Shown piece after piece: positions 9,501 through 23,052 of a stretch of 64,000 bases of DNA. This stretch comes from Thiohalobacter sp. IOR34. GTDB taxonomy: Bacteria; Pseudomonadota; Gammaproteobacteria; Thiohalobacterales; Thiohalobacteraceae. Below the pieces are notes generated by a model. That model did no database searches, had not been told where the DNA came from, and saw only the letters and a list, made by a program, of their open reading frames with translations. A program made the position numbers and the translations under genes. Within the stretch, counting starts at the first letter, position 1. Every line of letters starts with the position of its first letter. Where the stretch lies: assembly GCF_030406045.1 (NCBI RefSeq), contig NZ_CP128988.1, positions 2,815,001-2,879,000 on the forward strand, read 5' to 3'.

Positions 9501-9725
9501 AAGACAGCCTGTGATGCCGCACTGACCATCAATGACATCGTTCGCCACCACTGGAAAGTGCACTTCTGGGATGACCTGGACGCACAGAAGCAGGCGATGA
9601 ACGACATCGACGACTACCTGTATGACGAAGTCAGGGGCGAACGTGGCATCGATCTTAGCACCGAGCAGATGGACGAGATTATCGAAAAATCCATGCAGCT
9701 CGCCAGACACCGGATGCCCGAGTGA
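6531..9725 (+). CDS. hsdR: Type I restriction enzyme, R subunit
   Basis: HsdR is the ATP-driven translocase and nuclease of the type I complex. The 1064-residue product has an N-terminal PD-(D/E)XK nuclease (RPDIVLF with D152, then AVIECK with E166 and K168). The superfamily 2 helicase motifs follow: P-loop TQGSGKS near residue 340, LIDESHR near 437, GFTGTPL, and IARVNR with TGFDAPRN. The C-terminal part is helical and binds HsdM. The start is preceded by AGGAGG at 6521-6526, which overlaps the ancestral stop of the DUF3800 gene, so hsdR was part of that transcription unit before the IS inserted. It overlaps the next gene by 4 bases. Confidence 0.97.
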   Translation: MQGFRFNEKCLSQIPALQQLINLGFEYLPLDQALAARQGKTGNVLLEDVLREQLRGINRIHHKGREYLFSEENIQSAVQKLKNLKYDGLLKTNEAIHELLTLGTSLEQTVEGDTRSFNLRYVDWDDWRNNRFHVAAEFSVERTRSTETARPDIVLFVNGIPFAVIECKSPKVEVEQAISQSIRNQRDEYIPKLFVYSQLVLGVNKNAARYATTGTPAKFWSLWKERQDKEEAVAESVHHVLPEGVKDTLFSGEFAPARRFFDALEAEGEREITEQDWAIHSLCRPERLLELVYKFTVFDAGIKKIARYQQYFAIKRILTHVKQRDAQNRRRGGIVWHTQGSGKSLTMVMLARALAQEPNINNPRIVLVTDRKDLDKQLKDTFAACDMAPQRARTGRDLLELVSEKKAGLVTTLVHKFDKALNVKKYQDTSSDIFMLIDESHRTQFGNFAARMRQMFPNACYLGFTGTPLMKKEKNNFAKFGGLIDKYSIDQAVADGAIVPLLYEGRHVEMEQNEKAIDLWFSRHTQGLTDAQRADLKKKYARAEMLNKTDQVIYMRAFDISEHFRANWQGTGYKAQLVAPSKAAALRYHEYLEEIGFVSSEVIISGPDSREGYDDVDDEPTDEVVKFWQKMIKRYGSEEEYNKQIINCFKYADEPEILIVVDKLLTGFDAPRNTVLYLTRILREHTLLQAIARVNRIYEDEGGATKEFGYIVDYASVLGELDRALSMYSVLDGFEDEDLAGTLIAVQEEVAKLPQRYSDLWDLFNEVRNQYDEEAYEVLLADDALREEFYERLSDYSKTLGIALSVERFIMNTPEEKLRQYKNDLKRFQNLKASVKLRYAEAIDYRDYEPKIRKLLDTHISASEVVQLNAPVNIFDEETFSQVKEDRGVYGAKTTAAKADAIAHATKKAITEKMEEDPAFYEKFSKLIQQAIDDFKAKRLSDLEYLQRVSEIREKVVNREHDDMPEALQGNDDAMAYYGILKPYFDASDEKTACDAALTINDIVRHHWKVHFWDDLDAQKQAMNDIDDYLYDEVRGERGIDLSTEQMDEIIEKSMQLARHRMPE

Positions 9726-10486
9726 ATCACCCACAGATTTCACAGATGAAGCATATAACAAGCAATAGTCTGCGGGAATCTGCGGATTTCCACATCCTAT
9801 ACGGGGGTCAGAAGATCTCATGCCAGATTCTGTATGTGAATCGCAAAACCATGGAGATAGCCGTTCACCCCGACGGTCAGGTGGTCATCACGGCTCCCTC
9901 GGACGCCGGGCTGGAAGCCATCCAACAGCGAGTCAAAAAGCGTGTCCGCTGGATCACCCGCCAGATTGCTTATTTCCATCAGTTTCAGCCTCGTACTCCA
10001 CCCCGGCGATATGTCGGTGGAGAGACCCACCTCTATCTTGGCAGGCAGTATCGGTTGAAACTTTCACGTGGCAAGCAAGATGAAGTAAAACTGATACGTG
10101 GCTATTTTTTTGTATCCTGCCGGAATACACCAGCCCCCCTGAAGGTTCAGCAATTACTTGAAAAATGGTATCTGGACAAGGCCAGAAAGAAATATTCTGA
10201 AATTCTGGAATCCCGGTTACCTGAGTTCAGGCGGTTTTGCTGCATGGAACCAAAGCTGCATATTCGGCGCATGAAAACTCGCTGGGGAAGCTTATCCCCA
10301 GCCGGGGTGTTGACACTCAACCGGGATCTCATCCGCGCGCCTCGTGAATGCATCGAATATGTGGTGACTCATGAGCTTTGTCACCTGAAATATAAAGACC
10401 ATTCCGCAGCCTTTTATAAACTGCTGGAACAACTACTGCCAGACTGGAAGAAACGCAAGCACCGCCTAGAATGCATGCTTGTATAG
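9722..10486 (+). CDS. YgjP-like zinc metallopeptidase (DUF45/M48-related)
   Basis: The 254-residue product belongs to the YgjP-like metal-dependent hydrolases. The zinc motif is VVTHELCHLKYKDHS (HExxH), preceded by the family-typical MKTRWGSLSPAGVLTLN, and the C-terminus is LLPDWKKRKHRLE. Such genes commonly follow hsdR in type I RM operons, as here with an ATGA overlap. The first 20 or so residues (MNHPQISQMKH...) look like a chance N-terminal extension; the conserved part starts near HILYGGQKI, so a downstream start is possible. The substrate is unknown. Confidence 0.88.
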   Translation: MNHPQISQMKHITSNSLRESADFHILYGGQKISCQILYVNRKTMEIAVHPDGQVVITAPSDAGLEAIQQRVKKRVRWITRQIAYFHQFQPRTPPRRYVGGETHLYLGRQYRLKLSRGKQDEVKLIRGYFFVSCRNTPAPLKVQQLLEKWYLDKARKKYSEILESRLPEFRRFCCMEPKLHIRRMKTRWGSLSPAGVLTLNRDLIRAPRECIEYVVTHELCHLKYKDHSAAFYKLLEQLLPDWKKRKHRLECMLV

Positions 10487-10748
10487 CGGCATCAACATCA
10501 ATTCCACATCTCCGGAAGGTTCACGCCCAGTTCGATCTGGTCGACATATTCAAGCAATTGAAGGTAAAAGATCCAGAAGTGTCATCCGCAGTCCTGGGAC
10601 TATGGAAGATCCAATCAAAGCTGCCGAGTTCATGGCAATGCCATCCCGCGGGCTTGCCGGAAAATCACCTCTGCAGGCCATCGAAGATGGCGAGCGGCAG
10701 AACCTGTTTGATCTTATCGGCCGGCTAGAGCACGGAAGCGTACCGTAG
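10487..10748 (+). pseudogene. Remnant of a DUF2384 (MbcA/ParS-type) antitoxin gene
   Basis: From the ATG at 10602 the frame reads EFMAMPSRGLAGKSPLQA, continues to LFDLIGRLEHGSVP, and stops at 10746-10748. This resembles the C-terminal tail of DUF2384 antitoxins, with the family's L-G-G-x-T/S-P-L and DLLGRIEHGV blocks. The preceding 100 bases read plausibly only in another frame (FDLVDIFKQLKVKDPEVSSAV), so the gene seems frameshifted and truncated. No RES-domain toxin partner follows. It is probably a decayed toxin-antitoxin module at the edge of the RM island. Confidence 0.4.
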
Positions 10749-10944
10749 CGGCTGCCATCTGCATTAAACAGACATCTCTTCCTCGATAAATCCTCAAAAT
10801 CAATGGGTTAGCCTGTCGGCCCATTTATGCTTTCAGAACCCGGCCAGTTTATGGTTTCGTGCACATCTGTGGACGCGGGGTAAAACACCTTCCACTGCAA
10901 ACGACAAGAAGAGAGGCGCCCACGTGCCCCGTTGTTATGCGTTG

Positions 10945-11778
10945 TCACGCTTTTCCGTGCCTTGCCACGCCCAGCAGCCCGATCAGACCGCTTCCAAAAA
11001 ACCACACCGCCGCCGGTACCGGTACAGCACTGACATCGCCGGTACGTACAGCCCAGACGTTGTTGACGATGAACTTGCTTCTTGACTGTTGAAGACCATC
11101 GTGGAAGTCAAACATCCATACGACGCTGGTTATGGGCGCATACTCCAGCCCGGTCCAGTAAACCGTAGACTGCATGTTGCTGAACGGACCTTTGTTGGAC
11201 AGACAGAACTCAGGTTCCAGCAAGAAGCACGTGTCTTGGTTCTTGTTGACGTCGTAACGAGCGGTATTGCCCAGCGTGTTATAGAACAGGTGCGCCAGCT
11301 CGCTTGCCGTACTGCCCGGATAAGCTGAATCTGGTGCCGTGGTGTTATAACCTCGATCCGCACTGCCGTCGTAGACATAACTGTAATCGAAGGCGACACC
11401 GTTGACCGGACCCAGCGTTGGCAGCCGCCAGTCGTTGAAACCCAGGTAGCTGGCGCTGTTCATCGCATCGATCCAGTGCAGTGCCGCGCCCCAGGTCATT
11501 TTGCCGTTGGTCAGTATCTGTTCAGTGTAAGAGGCCGCATCTCCGTCATCAGGGTGATCACCCAGATCGGTGTTGTAGGCCAGGCCGAAGGTATTACTCG
11601 CCGCCAGATTCGCATCCGCGATCCAGGTGACGTTCAGCACATCGTCATAGTAGGCCTGATAATCCGTACCACCCGGCGTCGCCGGCAAGCGCCCCAGTAG
11701 CGCCGCATCCGCAGTTGTCGCCAATCCCAGGGAAAACACGCCGGCGCAGATCACGCCGGCGAAATGCTGCTGTTTCAT
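10945..11778 (-). CDS. Secreted DUF1566-like protein with PEP-CTERM-type sorting tail
   Basis: The 277-residue product has a signal peptide (MKQQHFAGVICAGVFSLGLATTADA). The body carries DUF1566-like motifs (YDDVLNVTWIADANLA, WRLPTL, YWTGLEY, VWAVRTGD). A PEP-CTERM-like C-terminus follows: VPVPAAVWFFGSGLIGLLG, then basic residues. Such tails are known to be processed by exosortase/archaeosortase systems in bacteria making exopolysaccharide; no exosortase is visible here. The start at 11778 is chosen because GAGGAGG lies just upstream; an in-frame ATG six codons earlier lacks such a site. Its function at the cell surface is unknown. Confidence 0.8.
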   Translation of the reverse strand: MKQQHFAGVICAGVFSLGLATTADAALLGRLPATPGGTDYQAYYDDVLNVTWIADANLAASNTFGLAYNTDLGDHPDDGDAASYTEQILTNGKMTWGAALHWIDAMNSASYLGFNDWRLPTLGPVNGVAFDYSYVYDGSADRGYNTTAPDSAYPGSTASELAHLFYNTLGNTARYDVNKNQDTCFLLEPEFCLSNKGPFSNMQSTVYWTGLEYAPITSVVWMFDFHDGLQQSRSKFIVNNVWAVRTGDVSAVPVPAAVWFFGSGLIGLLGVARHGKA

Positions 11779-13140
11779 TTTGTAACTCCTCCTCAAAGCG
11801 CTTTGTTTTTCTCATGCGCCCACGACGCAGTTTTGGTCATTGATCAGGGTTTCCCTAGCCGGGGCAAATCACCGCCAGACACCGCATCCGGCCATGTCCA
11901 ATCTCGGGGAGGGAAGATTTTCTATCTTTAACAGCAAATTTCATGCCCGCTGATTGCTCGTCGATCTACTAGCCTTTTGTTTTTACTGATGTTCTACAAA
12001 TTCGCATTGCTTGTTGAGCATAAGGCCCTGGCACGAAGTGCAAGGTTTCCCGACAAATACGGCATCCACCTGAATTCGTGTCCCGTTGATTTTCCTGGCT
12101 TATTCGCAGGATCCCTGCTTTTTGGGAACTATCAGTTTTCTTTACGCTACCCTGCCGGGCTCGACCAGGCCGCCAGGAAACAAGCTGGTCTTCCCCGAGA
12201 GGGGAGTGGTGACTTGAGATGCCAAATGGGCAGCAACTCGCCGAGTCCTGTGCGGGGCAGGCAAAAGCAAACAGCCTGGACCCACCGCCCCCTTGGTTCC
12301 TCTATGCAATTGGAATAAAAAGACAATTTACGAGCCTGCCGGGCCCATCAGGGGCTTCGGAATGGTATAATTACGCATACCCGAAGATGTTGTCGTCCTC
12401 GTCGGCGCCCCGATTTCTGCTGCGGCCTGATTTACCGGGGCGGTCTCTGTATCCAGGCTGCCGAACGCCATGGCTGGGAAATTGAAATTCAACCTCACGA
12501 CGATCTGCAGGTGAGTCTGCTATCACTCGTACATCTATGATCCGAAGACGCGCCGCCTGCGTCCCGGATGCCCGGAGTGCGAAGAAGGGCCGGTATCACC
12601 GGCACGGCGCCTGCAACGCTCGCAAGTCCGTCAGGCCGCGAAAGCACAGCCTCTCCGAATCGTGTATTGAATACCCTTAGTCGTTACTGTCCCCATCGCA
12701 GTCGGGTGGTGCCGCCCTGCGCAGGAGCAACGGCCACATCGTGATTCACCGCCACTCTCATCACCACCTGGAGTTCGCTCCTACGAAACCCTGGCGGAAC
12801 CCTCCCCGCCGGCCGGCGGTTATGCACAACGCAGCGTCAGAAATCCGACTCTATTGACGGCTGGCGTCAGCTTGCGGCAGGGCAGCCCGCCACGTTCAAT
12901 AAGACATTGTTTTTAGGTAGACTACCCGCACTGGTCACAAAATAGTCAAAATAACGCAAATGCGATATTTATAGTAGAATTGCCATTATCTGCCCAATTC
13001 ATCCACAACCTTATCCACAGGAAATGTGGATAAGCGGCGTTTGTGACGGACAGACAACCAGTTAGCAAAATTTCGTCGATTCCGCCGCAAAAACCCACCG
13101 GAATCGACCTCCCTGCCGCGGCACCGGCCGCCCGGACAGC
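11779..13140. other. Long intergenic region without a recognisable gene
   Basis: About 1.36 kb between the PEP-CTERM-type gene and uup. Open frames exist (for example 11977-12318 and 12219-12485), but their products have no recognisable motif, and base use does not look coding. The last 200 bases are AT-rich and hold the DnaA-box palindrome at 13010-13034. The rest may be decayed coding DNA. Confidence 0.5.
13010..13034. promoter_or_regulatory. Palindrome of two perfect DnaA boxes
   Basis: TTATCCACA at 13011-13019 and its inverse TGTGGATAA at 13025-13033 form a 10-bp-arm palindrome with a 5-base spacer. A near-match box (TCATCCACA) lies at 12999-13007. The 100 bases to the left are AT-rich. 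The boxes match the known DnaA consensus exactly; binding and function (regulation of uup, a titration site, or origin activity) are inference. Confidence 0.5.
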
Positions 13141-15036
<1,896 letters not shown>

Positions 15037-15042
15037 TATTAA

Positions 15043-15316
15043 CCCGGCAAGGGTTTACATTATATTCAGCGCCTTGGATTCGTGTCGGATCAAGGCGCGC
15101 TGCGCAGGCAAGGGGCATTCCCTTGGCAAGCGCCACAACACCGAGCCGGCGCGAATCCAAAGCGCCCAGGCTCTTGTAGAGTAAAAAGGTTGGGCCACAG
15201 CCAGCGCTCCCACAACTGCGTTGGCCAGGCTGGCCGCAGAATGACTGCGGCGGCGCCTGTCCGCCTTGCTGTGGGGACGCTGGCTGTGGCTGAATGCAAT
15301 GTAAACCCTTGCCGGG
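15043..15316. mobile_element. 274-bp inverted-repeat element with TTAA duplication
   Basis: The ends are 19-bp perfect inverted repeats, CCCGGCAAGGGTTTACATT at 15043-15061 and its complement at 15298-15316. TTAA flanks both sides (15039-15042 and 15317-15320). The interior has further palindromic segments and no gene. It separates uup from the LTA-synthase-like gene and shares the CCCGGCAA start with the element at 18126-18493. Confidence 0.8.
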
Positions 15317-15354
15317 TTAATAGAATCCGCTCCCAAGCTCATGAGTCATCTCCC

Positions 15355-17292
15355 TTGAACACGCTACTTCGCACCCGCTACGGTGCCGTCTTCCTCTTTG
15401 CGGCGCTGACCGTTCTCGTCTCCCTGCTGCTGCGCACGGCGCTGCTGCTCAAGACCGGCAGCGCCGCCGACCTGGCACCGCTCAGCCTGCTGCAGGTCTA
15501 TGGCGTCGGCCTGCTCTATGATCTGGTCACCGCCAGCTATCTCAGCCTGCCGCTGGTCGTCTACCTGACCCTGCTGCCTGAGCGGATCTACCGCAGCCGC
15601 TGGCACCGGCCGCTGATGATCCTGTTCCTGCTCGGCGGCATTTATCTGCTGCTGTTCGACGCCGTGGCGGAATGGCTGTTCTGGGACGAGTTCGAGACCC
15701 GCTTCAACTTCATCGCCGTCGACTACCTGGTCTATACCCACGAGGTGCTGGGCAACATCCGCGAGTCCTACCCCCTGCCGGCCCTGCTCGGCGGCATCGG
15801 CGCCGCCTCGCTGCTGCTGCTGGCCGCGCTGCGCCGCCCGCTTGCACTCGGCCTGCAGGCCGAGAGCCGGCTGCGGCAGCGCCTTCCCCTGGCCGCCGGC
15901 CTGCTCGCCGTGCCGCTGGCCGCCATGCTGCTGCTGGACGAGTCGCTGAGCCGGATCTCGGACAACCGTTACGACAACCAACTGGCCGCCAACGGCATCT
16001 ACAGCTTCTTTGCCGCCTTCCGCAACAACGAGCTGGACTACGCCAGCTTCTATCCCACCGAGCCCGAGTCACAGGTGCTGGCCGATCTGCGCCGGCTGCT
16101 CGCCGAGCCCGATGCCCGCTTCCTGCCGCCGGAGGACGACATCCTGCACCGCGTCGAGCACCCCGGGCCGGAGAAGCGCCTCAACGTGGTGCTGATCACC
16201 GTCGAGAGCCTGAGCGCCGAATACCTCGGCCTGTTCGGCAACCCCGATGATCCCCAGCCCTACAGCACGCCCTATCTCGATGCCCTGGCCGAGGAGAGCC
16301 TGCTGTTCACCCGCACCTTCGCCACCGGCACCCGCACGGTGCGCGGCCTGGAGGCGCTGACCCTGTCGCTGCCGCCGACCCCCGGCCGTTCCATCGTCAA
16401 GCGGCCGCACAACGAGAACCTGTTCTCGCTCGGCCAGCTGTTCCGTGAACGCGGCTATGTCACCGAGTTCCTCTACGGCGGCCACGGCTACTTCGACAAC
16501 ATGAACTATTTCTTCAGCCACAACGGCTTCGATGTCGTCGACCGCACCGACCTGGACGAGGACAAGATCCACTTCGCCAACATCTGGGGGGTGGCCGACG
16601 AGGATCTCTACACCCGCACCCTGGAGGAGATCGACCGCGCCCATGCCGCCGGCCGGCCCTTCTTCGGCCTGGTGATGACCACCTCCAACCACCGCCCCTA
16701 CACCTACCCCGAGGGGCGCATCGACATCCCCTCGCACACCGGGCGGCGCGGCGCGGTGAAATACACCGACTACGCCATCCACGACTTCCTGCAACGCGCC
16801 CGCCAGCGGCCCTGGTTCGACGACACCCTGTTCGTGATCGTCGCCGACCACTGCGGCAAGAGCGCCGGCAAGACGGCCCTGGCCGCGCACCGCTATCACA
16901 TCCCGCTGCTGTTCTACAGCCCGAAGCACATCAAGCCGGGACGGGTCGACACCCTGACCAGCCAGATCGACGTCGCCCCGACCCTGCTCGGCCTGCTCAA
17001 CTTCAGCTACGACAGCCGCTTCTTCGGCCGCGACGTGCTGCGGCTGCCGGCAGGGCAGGCGCGCGCGCCGCTCGGCAACTACCAGAAGCTCGGCCTGCTT
17101 GAGGACGGCCAGCTCACCGTACTCTCGCCGCGTCAGCCGACCCGGGCCTACGAGGTCGACGCCGAGGGCCACGTCGGCCGCGAGATTCCGGCCGACAGCC
17201 GCCACGTCCGTGACACCATCGCCTATTACGAAGGGGCCGGCCTGCTGTTCCACAAGGGCCGCCTCGCCTGGACCGGCGGGGCCACGCCTTGA
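15355..17292 (+). CDS. LTA synthase/MdoB-like membrane sulfatase-fold protein
   Basis: The 645-residue product has about five N-terminal membrane helices (residues 8-200) and a periplasmic alkaline-phosphatase-superfamily domain. Motifs include VVLITVESLSAEYLG (metal), the nucleophile region FATGTRTVRGLEAL with a threonine, MTTSNHRPYTYPEG, and VIVADHCGKSAGK. Relatives transfer phosphoglycerol or phosphoethanolamine to glucans or lipids; the substrate here is unknown. The TTG at 15355 is chosen because the helices begin there. The same frame stays open through the upstream repeat element (from 15082), but that part has no protein-like features. No strong ribosome site is seen. It overlaps the next gene by 4 bases (TTGA). 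Confidence 0.85.
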   Translation: MNTLLRTRYGAVFLFAALTVLVSLLLRTALLLKTGSAADLAPLSLLQVYGVGLLYDLVTASYLSLPLVVYLTLLPERIYRSRWHRPLMILFLLGGIYLLLFDAVAEWLFWDEFETRFNFIAVDYLVYTHEVLGNIRESYPLPALLGGIGAASLLLLAALRRPLALGLQAESRLRQRLPLAAGLLAVPLAAMLLLDESLSRISDNRYDNQLAANGIYSFFAAFRNNELDYASFYPTEPESQVLADLRRLLAEPDARFLPPEDDILHRVEHPGPEKRLNVVLITVESLSAEYLGLFGNPDDPQPYSTPYLDALAEESLLFTRTFATGTRTVRGLEALTLSLPPTPGRSIVKRPHNENLFSLGQLFRERGYVTEFLYGGHGYFDNMNYFFSHNGFDVVDRTDLDEDKIHFANIWGVADEDLYTRTLEEIDRAHAAGRPFFGLVMTTSNHRPYTYPEGRIDIPSHTGRRGAVKYTDYAIHDFLQRARQRPWFDDTLFVIVADHCGKSAGKTALAAHRYHIPLLFYSPKHIKPGRVDTLTSQIDVAPTLLGLLNFSYDSRFFGRDVLRLPAGQARAPLGNYQKLGLLEDGQLTVLSPRQPTRAYEVDAEGHVGREIPADSRHVRDTIAYYEGAGLLFHKGRLAWTGGATP

Positions 17293-18092
17293 GCGCCTCC
17301 CGCCCCTGTCCGCTCTGCGAGCACCCCCACCCCCGGCTCATCCACGACCAGCCGCAGGCCCGCTTCTTCCCGCGCCGCATCCACCGCTGCCCCGGCTGCG
17401 GCTTCGCCTTCGTCGACCCGCTGCCGGATGCCGCCACCCTGTCCCGGGTCTACAACGACAGCAACTACTTCCACGATCCCGGCCAGGCCTTCAGCGAGAC
17501 GCCGCCACGGCCGGGCGTGGTGCGCCGCGCCGCGAGCCGCGCCCGCTGGCTGCAGCGCCAGGGAGTGAGCGGGCGGCTGCTGGATGTCGGCTGCGCCGAG
17601 GGGGTGTTCCTCGACCAGGCACGGCAGGCCGGTCTTGAGCCGGTCGGCGTCGAACTGTCCCGCTACGCCGCCGACGTGGCGCGCCGCCGCACCGGCTGCG
17701 AGGTCCACACCGAACCCCTGGCGGCGCTGATCGAACGCGACCTGTCCTTCGACGCCCTCGGGCTCTGGGACGTGCTGGAGCATGTCACCGACCCCTTTGC
17801 CTTTCTCGGCGAATGCCGTGCCCTGCTGCGCCCGGGCGGCTGGATCGCCCTCTCCACCCCCAACCAGCGCAGCTACAACGGCGTCCTCCGGGGCGATGAC
17901 TGGAAGGGCTACCGCGACGGCCCCGAACACCTGTATTTCTACAACGCCCGCACCCTGTCCCGCCTGCTCGAACGCTGCGGCTTCCAGGTACAGGCCCGGC
18001 GCAGCCGCAACATCGCCCCGGTGCTGATGCGCTGGGCGGTGGTGCTCGGCTGGGGCGGCGATCTGGAGATCCTCGCCCGCCGCCGGTACTGA
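17289..18092 (+). CDS. Zinc-ribbon SAM-dependent methyltransferase
   Basis: The 267-residue product starts with a zinc ribbon (CPLCEH...CPGCGFAFVDP). A class I methyltransferase domain follows, with LLDVGCAEGVFLDQA (SAM-binding motif I, about residues 97-111), the acidic end of strand 2 (VGVELS), and LWDVLEHVTDP. Proteins of this layout often methylate sugars in cell-surface polysaccharides. Translation probably starts at TTG 17289, which overlaps the stop of the LTA-synthase-like gene, so the two form an operon that may modify a surface glycan. The exact substrate is not known. Confidence 0.85.
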   Translation: MSASRPCPLCEHPHPRLIHDQPQARFFPRRIHRCPGCGFAFVDPLPDAATLSRVYNDSNYFHDPGQAFSETPPRPGVVRRAASRARWLQRQGVSGRLLDVGCAEGVFLDQARQAGLEPVGVELSRYAADVARRRTGCEVHTEPLAALIERDLSFDALGLWDVLEHVTDPFAFLGECRALLRPGGWIALSTPNQRSYNGVLRGDDWKGYRDGPEHLYFYNARTLSRLLERCGFQVQARRSRNIAPVLMRWAVVLGWGGDLEILARRRY

Positions 18093-18125
18093 GGCCGCCA
18101 GCGATCCGTGCCAGGGTCTGATTAA

Positions 18126-18493
18126 GCCGGCAACTAAATATGCCGTGTTCAGCCGACGGCGGCCGAACCCATTGAATCATATAATGACCGGGGCTACAGG
18201 CCTGAACACGGCATATTTACTAAGACAAACGATAACAAAGCCTCATTCAGAGCTTGCCAGGCGCCCCGGATCAAGGCGTGCTCCGCAGGGAATGGCCCGC
18301 CCTTGCCAAGGGGCACAACGCAGAGCCGGGGCGCCTGGCAAGCTCCCTGCGGGCGGGCCTCTGGACGGCCATCCGCAACGTTGCAATGGCTTGACAGGGA
18401 ATTACCCTGCCGGCGCCATTGCGCCTTGCGGGCTGATCGACCAGAGACCCGCTGAATGAGGCTTTGTTATCGTTTGTCTTAGTAGTTGCCGGG
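18126..18493. mobile_element. TTAA-flanked inverted-repeat element, interrupted by a second element
   Basis: The left end GCCGGCAACTA joins AAATATGCCGTGTTCAG (to 18152). The right end is split: CTGAACACGGCATATT lies at 18202-18217 and TAGTTGCCGGG at 18483-18493, with the TA-flanked element 18220-18482 between them. Removing that element restores a 27-bp terminal repeat with a single mismatch. TTAA flanks both sides (18122-18125 and 18494-18497). Confidence 0.75.
18220..18482 (+). mobile_element. 263-bp CTAAG-type element, copy 1, with TA duplication
   Basis: It has 31-bp perfect terminal repeats starting CTAAGACAAACGATAAC (18220-18250 and 18452-18482) and TA on each side. The interior holds a second palindrome built on CTTGCCAGGCGCC. 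It has no coding capacity. A second copy, inverted, lies at 40637-40898. TA duplications suggest mobilisation by an IS630/mariner-type transposase, but its ends do not match the IS630 at 5348. Confidence 0.8.
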
Positions 18494-18510
18494 TTAATAA
18501 CACCACGCCA

Positions 18511-18580
18511 ATCACGGCCTGGAGGCCGCTCCTGCCAGGGTGCCGCCATGCCCCGTAGGAGCGGCCTCCAGGCCGCGATC
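18511..18580. repeat. REP palindrome pair
   Basis: Two inverted copies of the GTAGGAGCGGCCTCCAGGC unit face each other around a 20-base spacer. They are followed by a GGGTCCAGCCACGCCAT segment that also follows REP pairs at 36.3, 38.8, 45.5 and 63.5 kb and ends in ATGCAATATCCGGGTTAG. Confidence 0.8.
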
Positions 18581-18648
18581 CCCGGCGGGTCCAGCCACGC
18601 CATCGTCCGGGGGCCTGATGCAATATCCGGGTTAGTTGCCGGGTTAAT

Positions 18649-18895
18649 AACACGCCCCCAATGGGCTCTGTTGCCCCTGAAAAAGCGCCAATCGAGGCGC
18701 GAGGAGAGCAGTTTGGTGACGCAAATGAACGGCGAGCAACGCGGAGTGGCGCTTTTTCAGGCGCTACCCGCAGGGCTGGGGCTGTTTTTCCGCCCAGCGG
18801 CGTTATCATTCGCTCATGTAGACTGACTACATTTCGCTCATTCTGCCTTGCTGGACGAAAAAAACGGTCCCAGCAGAACCCATTGGGGGCGTGTT
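18649..18895 (+). mobile_element. About 247-bp inverted-repeat element (AATGG/TCTG ends), copy 1
   Basis: The outer ends AACACGCCCCCAATGGG...TCTG are inverted at the right side (18871-18895). The interior shares a long, nearly identical sequence with the second copy at 40.9-41.15 kb, including GAAAAAGCGCCAATC and TATCATTCGCTCATG. No gene is present. It lies directly upstream of metH and may carry promoter or terminator signals. Confidence 0.7.
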
Positions 18896-18940
18896 AACAG
18901 GCCCTGGACTCCAGGGTCTACTACAGGTCATTGAATCACC

Positions 18941-22656
<3,716 letters not shown>

Positions 22657-22660
<4 letters not shown>

Positions 22661-23022
22661 ACGGCGGCAAGGGCGGCAGCCGGCTCGACCAGGTGGTGGC
22701 CGAGGCCCGCGCCAACCGCGAGGCGCGCGAACGCGGCTACCGGGAGAAGGCGCTGGGCATGTACCCCTGGGTCTGCGGTCGCTGCGGCCGCGAGTTCAAC
22801 CGCACCAACCTGCGCGAGCTGACGGTACACCATCGCGACCACAATCACGACAACAACCCGCCGGACGGCAGCAACTGGGAATTGCTCTGCCTCTACTGCC
22901 ACGACAACGAGCACCAGCGGCAACTGGAGGCCGGCAACCCCGCACCTGGCGAGACAAGCCCCACGGACAGTGCCACCCACAACCCCTTCGCCGCCCTGAA
23001 GGACCTGCTCGACAAGGACTGA
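22657..23022 (+). CDS. yajD: YajD-family HNH nuclease
   Basis: The 121-residue product matches YajD: N-terminal [40 protein letters not shown], then [33 protein letters not shown]. This gives the HNH fold with zinc-binding CxxC pairs. The family is widespread in gammaproteobacteria; the physiological substrate is not known. It overlaps metH by 4 bases (ATGA). Confidence 0.92.
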
Positions 23023-23052
23023 GGCGGTTGAACACAACCTATTTGGTTGCCG

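Noticed and set aside
11977-12485. Two overlapping open frames in the long intergenic region
   Set aside because: No recognisable motif, no ribosome site, and codon use unlike the neighbouring genes.
12500-12640. Possible rubredoxin remnant (YIYDPKTRRLRPGCPEC-like reading)
   Set aside because: Only one CxxC-like pair and no CxxCGY start; too short and weak to support.
15082-15354. N-terminal extension of the LTA-synthase-like protein through the repeat element
   Set aside because: The extension is encoded by an inverted-repeat element and has no membrane or signal features.
18897-18940. Cobalamin or SAM riboswitch before metH
   Set aside because: The gap between the repeat element and the ATG is too short and no conserved core motif was seen.
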